64,000 bases of DNA from Sodalis ligni (GTDB taxonomy: Bacteria > Pseudomonadota > Gammaproteobacteria > Enterobacterales > Enterobacteriaceae). The DNA lies in the NCBI RefSeq assembly GCF_016865525.2, contig NZ_CP075169.1:4898337-4962336 (forward strand). The letters run 5' to 3'. Shown here piece by piece: positions 8,718 through 19,972 of the stretch. The notes below the pieces were generated by a model. The model worked only from the letters and a program-made list of their open reading frames with translations, searched no databases and was not told the DNA's origin. Each line of letters starts with the position of its first letter. Position 1 is the first letter of the stretch. A program made the position numbers and the translations under genes.

Positions 8718-11700
8718 ATGCGTATTATAGATAATATGATTGAAAAGGATCTAATAAGTAATTCAACTAACCAGCAAGAATATCATGAGGCCAAGCATTT
8801 ATTCCGTACCTTAAAATGCGTAAGGATGCAGGGAAATAGAGAATCACAATTGCGCGTGACAAGTGGAAAATCTACTTATAAAAATTACGCTACACGCCTA
8901 TTGCTCGCCTCAGCCTGTGCACCGATAACTTTTTTCCGATCATCTTATCACGCAAAATACTGCAGTCCCAAACTTCAACCCGGTGTCGGCAAAGATAGGT
9001 TCTTGCCGCCCGCTGACCCCGCGTCGTCCGTTAAGAGCGCCGGGGAGACCTTTTGCCGGGACAGGCCGTTTATGATTATCCACGCAGTGTCCTAATAACA
9101 GGAAAAACCGTGCCCGTCGCGTAGCCCGAAGCACCGACCGTGAAGAATCACTCTATATGCCGCCTGCCGCTTCATCTTTGGAAGGCATTAATCGGATGCT
9201 TAGAAAAATATACCGGGAAACTGAGCACTATTTTGGACATCCGGATCCTTTAATACATAGTTTGGCATTTCACATTAAATATATGCAAGATTATGAAATA
9301 TATGCAGCTAGATATTTACTTAGATATTCCGGTCTGTTCGGTGCCAAATGGCCTGAAAAATAACCGAACGCCATAAAAAAGGTTCTTACAGCCTGGGTGA
9401 GCTCTTATGTTTTCGAAAATACATGGGAAAGATTTTTAGTTAGTGAATTCATTAATATTTCTAAATATACCGTGTTTGAAAAAAAGTCACACCTAGAAAT
9501 TTTGAAAGTTTTCTTGCTCACTGCATACGAAAAAATTAATGAATAGTACCGATTTTGAGTATTTATATTATTATGAAACATCAATAAATTTTATCAAGGA
9601 TAATTTTTATTGCCCATAATGCCGACATTTTTTATAATGACATTAACGATATAATGATGGCTTATCCAATAGGTTCTATTGAATGGGGTTATTTGCACGC
9701 TGGGCTGAGTTTTGCCATGAGCGCCGAACTGGACCTCACCTTGTCGTCAGAAAAGATGTGATCTCCTGGGTATTATATTGGAATCCATGCTAAGAGAAGG
9801 GTTAACAAGTTTGTCTTTGGCGAAATTATTTATGATGCCGGCCATGTTTTACCACATCAAAGAAAGCTTGGATAAAGATAGGGATGTTCAACTCAATGAG
9901 ATTATTGGCCCTAATGGAATAAGAGAGGGTATCCTGGAGAATTTTTTCCGCCTGCGATATATTCAATGCCATTAACGAACCTATAATTCGTTTGGCCGAA
10001 GCTTTGAAAGCCTATCAATCTCGAAAACCATTGAAACAGAATTGAAAAACTTACATTGTAATATGGAGATTCGGCCGGGCATACCCTATTTTCACAATTA
10101 TCAATACTTGAGTTCTAGCAAGCATTGTGTGAATACCACAGGAAGAGAAGAAAATGATGTCCGGCAATATCCAACCGCGGACGCGATCGCTGCAAAGCAA
10201 AATGCCGACATTGCCAACGCATATTTGGTTGTCAACAAAGCAATTATTTTAGATGCCCTCTCTGGGATCAATGCAGATGAAGTCGGATTTATGACGCAAG
10301 CCAAGATGGTGATATTTAAAGTCAATTTTAGGCCAAAACTGAATTTAAAAATACAAAGCATGATAATAGAGCAGAATATTGTCATTTAAAAATCAAGGAA
10401 AATATAGATATCTTCGCTGCGGAGAAAAATAATTCCAGAAGAATCTACGCCTTAATCAAGGAAACAGGAGAATATCGAATTAAGCGTGTTGATGAACAGA
10501 TCACAGCCTACTTTGAACTTTTGGAAAACTATTCTCGGCAGTTAACAACTGATAATAACATTAAGCTGGAATTATACAAAGATGCTCTAAAACTTCTCAA
10601 AGAGCGTCATGAACCGCTTGACGTGCTGGCAAACAGTCTTAGCCAAATACACCGAGACAAATTACTCAGTCATTTGAATATATTAAACATCAATAATGCA
10701 GTCAATAAACAGGCAGAGGTCATATTCCAATCCTTAATTCCTTTTATACCTGTAAAGAACGTTTGCGGCCCAGGAGAAAAATACTGCTATTCCTGCCTGC
10801 AGCCTGAATATCGTTGCGCTGGCCAGGGTTACGGGCGCGGAGTTAGACATCAGCGTGCTAGCCGCGGCCGAGGGCGGTAATGTGACCAAGGGACGGGGAG
10901 TAATGTGGTGAATGGCTTTGTCGCCAGGCAGGCCCTGAAGATGGCTATAAAAAGATCTGCACTCTCTAACGGCATTTACACATCTGCCAGCATCAGAAAC
11001 ATTTAATAGAATGTTAATCAGTAAATTAGCCACAGAATTTGTTCACCTTTTGATTCAGGACTGGGGATTATTGGCCAAATAAGCGGCACTATATTAAAAG
11101 AGGTTACCGAGAGTGTAGACATAGTGCAACGATATTCTCCCGCGCTGAAAAATTTATTGTCGCGTTTACGGGAAAAAGAAATTGAACATTATTTAAACCC
11201 GACTGATTCTTTTTATAAAATGGCGCGATTGCCTGCCTTGGAATTGGAGGTGCCAGTGGTAAAACTGGGGAGATAAATTTCGCGGAAAAGAAATCTATGT
11301 ACGAATCAATCCCGAGGATAATGATATTTTCAGCCGAAAATATACTATGACCGCAAATAAAACATTGATTCCCGTTCCTATGCCTAAAGGTAGAGGACTG
11401 AAAAATACACGCCCTGCCGGCCTCGACTGGCCGGACGCGGCAGTAGATGCTAAACAATGGGTTTCGAAACACACCAGATCGTTCTATCCGTATCATCAGT
11501 CCCAGCTGACTATTAAATATACCCCGACGGGAAAAATGGCTATGTTTCCTACTTGAATACTTCAAATGGTGCTTCTCAGATCATCTTTTCAGATAATATC
11601 CGGTCTGATGATTGGCTGAATCCGTTCTTTACCTATAGATTTGATATCAATACCTTTGGAGACCGAGGAAGTGAGAAAATCCTTTTTCCGGAAGTGGGTA

Positions 11701-12418
11701 TTACATTGAGGCATGAAAGCATAGACCTTAATAAATTTGTCACTTCCTATCATAGGTTGGCAAAAACAAAAGAAACATTACAAGAATGGATTTTGAATGA
11801 AGATGATATCAGGGGATACAAAGATACATTGCGTTATAATGAACCGTCGTTTTCAAAGTCAAATAGTACAGAAATGAACCGGAAGCTGAAGTTAGGTGAA
11901 ACGCTTACCCACGCACAACAAGAAATTTATGACAGCCTGATGGAACTCACGCAAGCGGATATTCCCCGGCATCGCGGAAGCTATCTGCTTAGCATGGAAT
12001 ACATACACAGTGACATGCAATGGGGATGATCCTCGCGTAGGGGATATAGTGACAAACTACCCACAATTCATGATTGTATCAGCAAATAATAAAGCTGCCC
12101 GAGATTTGGCCAAGCAGGCAAATCACTACAAGAAGATAAACGGGGTGCGTTTGCAACAGTTAATAACATATCGTATTGATAATGCGATTCAAGGCACTCC
12201 GCTTCTCCCCAAATCATAACACAGTCGGCACCGCCGGTAAATTATCTCTATCCCCAAATCCTATTTTATTATTAAGGGATCAGTATTGCCAAAGCCAGCC
12301 CGCCCAATATTTCTCCGACGGAACGAGTGGGGATCATTTTGGAAGAAGCGTCGGAGATCCCTTATAGTGCAAGAAATCTATTTTCAGGAAAAGTTTATAT
12401 ACATGATTCGCCCAACCC
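8718..12418 (+). pseudogene. Decayed large toxin-like protein, copy 1 (with ADP-ribosyltransferase-like C-terminus)
   Basis: The ORFs beginning at 8718, 9157, 9778, 10042, 10521, 11347, 11553 and 12010 are pieces of one gene in changing frames, because each piece aligns in order with pieces of copy 2 downstream. Shared landmarks are LSNSTN near the start, W(V/I)xS(Y/F)VF...(L/V)SEF, SIEWG, a LSQIHR(D/N)K box, and (L/M)ELEVPVVK(L/V)G followed by TLIPVPMP. Copy 1 continues about 800 bases beyond copy 2 (11550-12410) into a region with ADP-ribosyltransferase-like motifs. The start ATG at 8718 follows AAGGG. At least seven frame changes make it non-functional as read. I do not recognise the N-terminal family; size, AT-rich content and the C-terminus suggest a secreted toxin or effector, which is inference. 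Confidence 0.7.
11553..12410 (+). other. Putative ADP-ribosyltransferase-like C-terminal domain within copy 1
   Basis: Three motifs of mono-ADP-ribosyltransferases appear in the expected order across two or three frames. First is an Arg-containing strand (IPRHRGSYLLSMEYI, about 11961-12005). Next is a GD-(x)n-F-x-x-x-S-x-N-x-x-x-A-x-x-(F/L)-A segment (GDIVTNYPQFMIVSANNK, about 12037-12093), matching the STS motif region but with Ile-Val in place of Ser-Thr. Last is SEIPYSARNLFSGKVYI near 12350-12400, resembling the ExE-loop region but lacking the first Glu. The degenerate key residues fit decay. Assignment is by eye and tentative. Confidence 0.35.
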
Positions 12419-12447
12419 AGTATAGTCATTTAAAGGAGTAATCTGGC

Positions 12448-15180
12448 ATGCATCTTTTATCGCACATAAATTATGGAATCAGTATCGAAAAGAATTATTA
12501 TCCAACTCAACAAACTCTCAGGAATATTTTGACACAAAAGCTCTATTTGATTCGTTGAAATCCATTAGTCGACATAACAGACTCCAATTGAATAAACCAG
12601 CAAAAACAACAAGTCTTCTTTAAAAGATTTCGCTTTACGCTTGCTCTTTGCTACCAGTTATTCACCGGTAAGTTATTTGGCGAGCAACATTACCTCTAAA
12701 ATAATCTCCCTATCATCCCAGGTTTACAATGCAACACAAACATATCTTCTTTTGGCTCGAAACATACTATAAAATGCTCTGAGCATATTTTACCAGTAAT
12801 GCCTGCGGGAAATAGCACTAACAATAAATTCGATTACGGCGTAATAGAAGAGCATAATGTAAGACGCATCATCAGAAGCCCGGAACAGTCACAATCTATG
12901 CATTCGCCACCGAAAAGATCGGCATTGGAGGGGCTAACGTCATTGCTTATTTCTGAATCCCTTATCACGTCAAAAGAGCTCGAGTCCACATATAATGTAA
13001 TTAAAGCTTTAGATGAATTTTATCTAAAAATAATGATGCATTCAAAAAGTAACGCAAAGCTTGTTAAAATCATCTGGCCTGTTTGGGGATAAAGACCAGG
13101 AATTATTAACTCAATGCCACCAGCAAAAATTATGGCCGCGTGGATCAATTCGTTTGTCTTTAACGATAATATCGAAAAATTTATAGTTAGCGAATTTATG
13201 ACTCTAACAAAAAATCATGGCAAAGCTGTTTATACACCGGACTTTGCAAATCATCTTTCTAAAGGCGTCGAGAATTTATTACAAAAACTCATCCGAGTAT
13301 ATGGACGTCAATCAGGATAATCCTCCGAAAGTAATTTTAGACAGGCTATTGAACCCACTAATGCCTACTTTTTCAAGGCAAAGTTAACACCTCTGCGATG
13401 GCATACTCGGTTGGTTCAATTGAGTGGGGCTTTTTCATGTTGGGTTAGGGTTAGCCATGAGTGCAGATATCAATCTGGAAAAATTATCTGCTAATGATAT
13501 TTCATCTTTAGGATCATACTTGAAGCCTTGTTAAAAGAGGGTTTCACCGCACCCAATCTCATTAAGCTTTTATGATTCCCGCTATGCTTTATCACGTCAA
13601 ATATTGCCATGATAATAATATTTCTACTGATGTAGAAGACATTTTTGGGAGAATAGGATTAGACAGCATATTCTTGCACAATACTTTTCCGCCTGCGATC
13701 GTTATCATGCGGCAAAAGATCCGTAGCCTGTTTAACTCAAAGGTTGGACACCTACCAATCTCTTGCGGATTTGGTGGATGCATTGCATAATCTTAACTCC
13801 AACATATTAATTAAACCTCAAGAATATTATTTTTCTTACTACGAATATGATGTTTTGGAGATGTTTTAACGGAGGAAATAAATGAAACAAAAATAGGCAA
13901 TTGGCATACTCCCGATCCTTATTCGTTATTTGAAAGGCAAAGTGTTGAAATCGCCGATACTTTTGCTGATGTGGATAAAACGTCATTAGAGATGCTTTTA
14001 ACGGTATGCATAAAAGGAGACCCAGTTCCTGAATGCGGCCATGGTCACACTCAGCAGGGTCAGTTTAGAATACAACTATGATTCCGAAAGGATGCAGTCC
14101 GAAGAAAGATTTTGCCAAATTGAAGAGTTGGACATAAGGAAAGATGTCGATGTATTCTCAGCGACTATAGGTGATGAAGAAAGAATGTATGCGCTCATGA
14201 AAGAAAAGAGGAATATCAAATACGACGAATCACTAGCAGCATTACTTCATATTATGATTATTTATCCTATTTTAAACCTGAACTGGACACAGATAGTATT
14301 AAATTAACGTTTTCGCAGGATAGCAATGAAATACTGAAGGATACCCATGATTCGCTGCAAGTATTAGCCGGTAAGCTGAGTCAAATACACCGCAATAAAA
14401 TGCTACAATACCTGAATGCGTATGGTTATGACAATAGAGCTAGTTTTGAGAAAAAAACTTTTTTTCCAACCATAGTACCGTTTTATATCTGTAACAAACA
14501 TGATCAGGCCGCGGAACAAGACACAAAAAATTCATCTTGTAGTATTGATTTTGCAGCCCTGTCTTCTATTGCGGGCAAATCTGATTTGGACCTCCGGACG
14601 CCAATAAAAACGAAATATGACTCACGGACCGCCTCGGGCGGGATGGCAAGCGGCCTTGCTGCAAGGCAATCTTTTGTAATGGCGATGAAGCAGGGTCCGT
14701 CTTCTTTGGTTAAAACCATTGAACTACCTGCGTCACATGAACTCAATCCAATTGCCTTGAGCAAATTAGGAGTGGAATACCTCCTTATGTTTGATCCAGG
14801 CCTTGAGATAAACAGCGGATTGAGCGAGGTTATGTTCAAACAAATTGCCGAAGGCGTTGCTGTTGCGAGCCGCTCACTGCCGTATTTGCAAAGACTACAC
14901 GCCGCATTTGTAGCAAAAAAAATCGATCCTGCCGGCAATCAACTTGTTAAACAATATGAAATGGCCCATTTGCCATCCATGGAGCTGGAAGTTCCGGTAG
15001 TCAAAGTGGGCGGTGATACCTTTCACAGTAAAGATATTTATCTGCGATTAAACCCTGAGAATAATGACATTTACAGCCAAAATATACCCTGGCAGAGGAT
15101 AAAACACTTATACCCGTTCCCATGCCGCAAGGAGAAAACTACATAATTTTCTGGTCCACTATAACGAGGAAATATGTACT
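12448..15180 (+). pseudogene. Decayed large toxin-like protein, copy 2
   Basis: A second copy lies directly after copy 1 in the same orientation. An AAGGAG site (12433-12438) precedes ATG 12448. The longest open piece, 14400-15146 (248 residues), carries the LSQIHRNK box just upstream, then a region of about 150 residues ending with MELEVPVVKVGGDTFHSKDIYLRLNPENNDIYSQ. A frameshift near 15090-15110 leads to TLIPVPMPQGENY and a stop, so it lacks the C-terminal region present in copy 1. Frameshifts occur within the first 50 codons and at about 13090, 13330, 13530, 13790 and 14300. It is a paralogue of copy 1 with many substitutions, so the duplication is not recent. Function is unknown. Confidence 0.7.
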
Positions 15181-15278
15181 TTGATTGGCGATTCTAGTGT
15201 TTACCCATAAAACTGTTTTTCATGCGTTAAATATTATCAAGATCGGTAACATCTTCAGCCGCCAACGCCTTCAGTGAT

Positions 15279-16657
15279 CTAAGTACGCCGTCGGCGAAAC
15301 ATATATTGCCGAGCAGAGTTAAATATCATCTTAATTGAAGAAATTATCATCTCCGGCAGCCAGTTTAGCCTGGCATCGCTGCTCCCCGATCGGGCTGGTT
15401 CAACTGTCGTGTAAAAGTGGGTAGACCCGACATGCACATCGGGCAGGATAGTACTGGTATGCACAATGCCTGCTGGCCATGATGTAGCGATAGGCGCGTT
15501 CTCTGTTGACAGAGTGGCTTGGGGCGCCGCAGACGTTGGCCGTTGATGCCGTAGAGAGTGCTTACCCTCGGTAGCCCCGGCTTTACGCAAAATTTTTATC
15601 ATCGTCTTGTGGCCGCGATCTAAAGCCAGTGAAAGCGCGGTTATATTATTGGGGTCCTTTATATTAACCGCAGCGCCTCTTTCAACCAAATATTTCATGA
15701 TATTCTGATTACCGCACGCAACGGCGCGCATCAGCGCTGTCCAACCCTTATCATCCAATGCGTCGATATCGGCGCCAAGCGGTAAAATTTTTTTTAAGGA
15801 ACATCTTGTTACCATTGCCAGCGGCAAGCAGCAGCGGCGTCAAGCCGTCTTTACCCGGAACATTGACTCCGCAGCCTAATCGTAGAAGGCTATCAATAAC
15901 TTTTCCGCTCACGCCATTTTTTAACGCTAGGGTAAGCGCGGTATCTTCTCCATCGTTCTTGACATCAGGTTTTATTCCTTTTGTCGCCAGCTTATCAACC
16001 AATTTGAAATCGTTATGTAACACTGCCAACATCAAAGGCGTCAAAGCCATATTACCCGCAAGATTAACATTAGCCCCGGCCTTGAGCAGAGCGTTTATAA
16101 TAGCGTTCTCTTTGGTCATTATGGCTAATACCAAGGCAGTATTGCCATCACTGTCTAAGTAATCAAGCTCAGCGCCTTTTTGTAACAGGCGGGTAATATC
16201 GTGTAAACCATTGCCTAAAAGCACGGAAGCCATCAAGGCCGTTCGATTATCTTTATCCTGTGTATTAACATCCACTTCACTTCTGTTTACCTGATCAAGA
16301 ATTTCTCTATTAAAATGATATTACTCACAGGAATTTTAGCTCTTAGGTCATTTAATTTCAATGGACATTGAAAAGCAGGACTTGATGTTCTTTTATACGA
16401 TTTAGCTGGTCTTTCTTTGAAAAATAGGTAATATTTATTGACTCTATCCCGTTTGTTTTTGCTAAAGTCACATTATTTTGACTGTGTAATATTATTGGAA
16501 AACCTACCGCAGCCGTCACTGGCAACTTTGTCAAATCAAGACTGTTTTTTAAATATCCGTGGGAGGAATCAAGTAATTTTTTCCCATCAATATGATTGGG
16601 TATAGCATGAGAAATCATAAAATTGAACTGAGAATTATAGGGTACCATTAACGACAT
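15279..16657 (-). pseudogene. Ankyrin-repeat protein, paralogue D, frameshifted
   Basis: Reading leftward from 16657, an N-terminal non-repeat part (VPYNSQFNFMISHAIPNH...) leads into ankyrin repeats: DKDNRTALMASVLLGN, DSDGNTALVLAIM, GNMALTPLMLAVLHND, GEDTALTLALKNG, GKDGLTPLLLAAGNG, DDKGWTALMRAVACGN and NITALSLALDRG. A break at 15784-15791 is one extra A in an 8-base homopolymer; without it, KMFLKKILPLGADIDALDDKGW reads through. At least two further frame changes lie at about 16290-16370. The C-terminus after the repeats is Ser/Thr/Pro-rich and ends in basic residues (ARQYMFRRRRT). Ankyrin repeats mediate protein binding; no catalytic domain is seen. Confidence 0.75.
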
Positions 16658-16794
16658 GCCGTCACCTAAGTTGAATTGAAAAGAAATATGTTAAACGGGC
16701 CCTCCGGCCCTTCATATTTCACTAGCAGCATAAGAACCTTACTTAAATCGTCTGAGGAAAATATGATAAAACAGGGCTATCCCCGAAGGCCTAT

Positions 16795-18300
16795 TCAAAA
16801 ATTATTATTAGGAACTGAGCGACGTGACATTATTCTCTTAAGGCTCTGGTAGATTTTATCGATGTCTCCGGTAATATGTGACGATAAAAATAAGGATGAG
16901 CCACTTGATTTCGTGGAGGCTAGGTCAGTTGATATTTTGTTATTTTCGCGCCGGCTATTTTCATATAAAGGATATTCTGAATCCTCATTTTTATCTAAAA
17001 GCGTTTCATTCATGGCTTCGGTAGTATTGGCCTCATCATCAGACGCGGTCATCATGTTATTGATTATCGTCTCGGTGGCATTAAGTTTCTCATCAGTAGT
17101 TTCGGTATAAGAACCGGCATTATCCTCTACCACTGCGCGATTTTTCAAGGCATCATTTTCAGTATAAGCTGTATCGTTAACGTTTGCGGGCACATGATCT
17201 CCAGATGATACAGGCCGACAGTCTTTGTTAGCTGCTTTGAGCGCAGATAATGCTTTTGAAAGCACATGCACATTTTGCTGATCGTTCTTGTACAAAGCCA
17301 CCCTCATTGCCGTTTCATTACTTCGATTTGCATAATTAACACAAGCGCCTTGACTAAGCAAATACTCAGTCATCGAAACATCACCACAGTTCACCGCATG
17401 CATTAACGCAGTCCAACCCTGAGCATCCGTATTATCTATATTGACACCTCTTCTAATATAGAAATCCATAATTTCACGATTTTTCGAAACGTTGCTAACA
17501 TAAATGGCGTATGCCCATTTTATCTTTAATGTTAATATCATGATGATCATAACGAAGAATCACGGATATCATCCAATGCGTATCATACTTTATGGCTAAG
17601 TGCAGTGCCGTCTCCTTTGCATCGTTAGTAGCATTGGTAAGTGCTCCATTTATTAGGAGCTTAAAAATGTTCTATGATCTTCCCTAGCACCGTCACCATC
17701 AAAGGGTATAACCGGCTGTACCAGGCACATTAGACATACTTTTATTTTGCTGAAATACGTCTAATATCTTCCATTTTTCTGTAATTAGCGCCTCATCCTT
17801 CAATCTAAAAGACTTTTAAGCAGCCACATTAACGCCGTATTGTTTTCATTATCCCTAAGAGTCATATCGGCGCCTCTGCTCATCAGATATTTAACAAATC
17901 CAACGTCTTTGTGAGTTGCCACTGCCTGCATCAGCGGAGTGAACTTATCTTTATTTTGTGCGTTAAAGCCTACACCTCTTTCGCCCGTAGTTTTCAAAAG
18001 TTCATTATCTAATGGAATGTTACAATAAGGCAATCTTCCTCTTCTTCTTTCGGGTGATAGGCAACCTAGGCTCGCTTGCTGTTTTAATTTCTTATCAAAA
18101 TCTTTTTCAGCCAAGGAAGTATCACGTTTCTTTAGCTTTAATTGTTTTAGCAAGTTATTTCCACCCTTTGTGGTAATCCCGCTGGAATGGCCATCGAAAA
18201 GCAGTTTTGCCCTATTAATCATGGGTAATACATTTAGAGAGGTGATATTTATTACTTCATTGTAATTGCGAATATTATGCTCATTTGATTTAATTGGCAT
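16795..18300 (-). pseudogene. Ankyrin-repeat protein, paralogue C, frameshifted
   Basis: The start at 18300 gives MPIKSNEHNIRNYNEVINIT and an N-terminal helical part including LPMINRAKLLFDG, which aligns with LPMINAAEKRFGN of paralogue B, followed by repeats (NKDKFTPLMQAVATHKD, NENNTALMWLLKSL). Between 17550 and 17810 the sequence still encodes ankyrin repeats but in three frames (ALTNATNDAKETALHLAIKYD). From 17550 it is open again through DAQGWTALMHAVNCGDV to a long acidic Asn/Thr-rich tail ending KIYQSLKRIMSRRSVPNNNF. Several lesions make it a true pseudogene as read. Confidence 0.75.
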
Positions 18301-18466
18301 ATATTCAAAACTTTAGTCATTGTTGGCTGTGCGCACGGCAATAATGTTGTATTCATCTGTACATCCTTACAGTGTAGTATGCTTAAAGAATATTGCCCAT
18401 TCAAAGTATTTTTGAGACCGGGCGAGTAAACTCAGTACTGCTAAATAAAAATTATAATACATCAGC

Positions 18467-19911
18467 CTATGTCAAAGGAGGAAATGGAGAAGCATAGCGT
18501 TTAAATGCCTCATAAGCACTCTTCATCTTATAAACAAGCCACCCTGGTATCAAATATGAGGATCCGCTGGATTGTGATGAATTTGTTTCAGCTGTATCGT
18601 CATTAAAATCGCTTTGCAGAATAGGTTTGACAACAATCGTTTCATCTTTTTCGTCTGAAGCATCTATAGTATTGCTATCGAGGTCCACATTATTGTCATT
18701 AGCTATTACCTGCCACGTCATATGATTTGTATTCACATTTTCCTTGAGCTCATCCTTAAGCCAATGCTTTATTTCTTCATTCGGCATCACCGCGCCGGCC
18801 TTTATGAGCGCTAAGGCCATTATTTTGTCCTTTTTTCAAAAGCAATTAACAGAGCGCTTCGTTGATATAGGGTCGTGAAGTTGACATTGGCGCCATATGA
18901 ACAAAGTTTCTTAACCACTTCCTTTTTACGACAGTCCACCGCATGCATTAACGCCGTCCAACCATTTACATCCACATGATCAACATCTACGCCTTTGTTA
19001 AAGAAGCTGTCCATAAGAGCCAAATTACCGTAATAGGACGCTATCATAAATGGCGTACGACTCTTTTTATCATCCACATTCAATTTTTGATAAAACACGC
19101 AGAGCTGATCAATGATAGTGTTTGATGCATTGTATTCAACTGCCAAATGCAATGCGGTTTTCCCGTCATTATTCTTTAATTCAACAGTTGCATTGTTGAT
19201 AAGTAATTTTTTAAAGCTATTTTTGTCATCACCCATAGCAGCAATCATCAAAGGAGTAAATCCTTCTTTATCTGCCAAATTCAGATCTGCAGCGCTATTT
19301 ATCAACACATCTAAGATATTTAATTTAATTTGGATTCTTGTTTCATTTGCAAGACGAAAAAGGCTTTTTACCACCCACATCAGCGCCGTATTACCTGCAT
19401 TATCCTGCAAGCCCACATTTGCTCCTAGCCTAATCAAGGATTTAATATCCTCGCTGTTACCACCGGTAAGAGCAATCCGCATTAACGGAGTAAGCCCATC
19501 CTGATTCTTGTCATTGACATTGGGGCGGGTTACCGTTTTGGGGTCAAGATATTCAATGTCCACGTCGACCGTACTTTCCGGCAGGCTCGCTCTTTTATCC
19601 TTATGATCCAAGCAACCCAACCGGGCTTGACTGGGGTTAACCTTAAGACCCTTTTCCTTAAGGTCTGCAATATGACGCTTGGCTCTCAATTCTGTAGAAT
19701 TGTTTCCAAACCTCTTTTCCGCTGCGTTAATCATGGGTAAAATATTATTAGATAGCATCTGAATTTGGCTAGTATAGTTACTAGAATATTTTCCGCTTTC
19801 TATAGGCTGGCTTGGTTGAGAAAAATCAATTAAACGTGAGGGGCGTAGGGCTGTAAAGTCACATTCATATATATCTCCTAAATATGATTTATTAAACTGG
19901 TTTTTTTGCAA
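18467..19911 (-). pseudogene. Ankyrin-repeat protein, paralogue B, one frameshift
   Basis: This is the best-preserved member. The start at 19911 gives a 363-residue open frame with an N-terminal region (MQKNQFNKSYLGDIYECDF...) and about seven ankyrin repeats (NQDGLTPLMRIALTGGN, DNAGNTALMWVVKSL, DKEGFTPLMIAAMGDD, NDGKTALHLAVEYNA, KSRTPFMIASYYGN, DVNGWTALMHAVDCRK, QRSALLIAFEK). It stops at a 6-base A run (T run 18832-18837 on the + strand). One extra A gives FEKKDKIMALALIKAGAVMP and joins the 117-residue downstream frame, for a total of about 481 residues. The tail is acidic and Ser-rich, ending MKSAYEAFKRYASPFPPLT. It may be a functional gene with a sequencing or slippage indel. Confidence 0.75.
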
Positions 19912-19972
19912 AACGTCTGGGTAATACTGAGTTTTCTAACTCCATCATATATACCTTGCATAACTCTTGTGA

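Noticed and set aside
8718..15180. Naming the + strand genes as a specific known toxin (for example a dermonecrotic or Mcf-like toxin)
   Set aside because: I could not recall a motif that fixes the family; naming it would be a guess.
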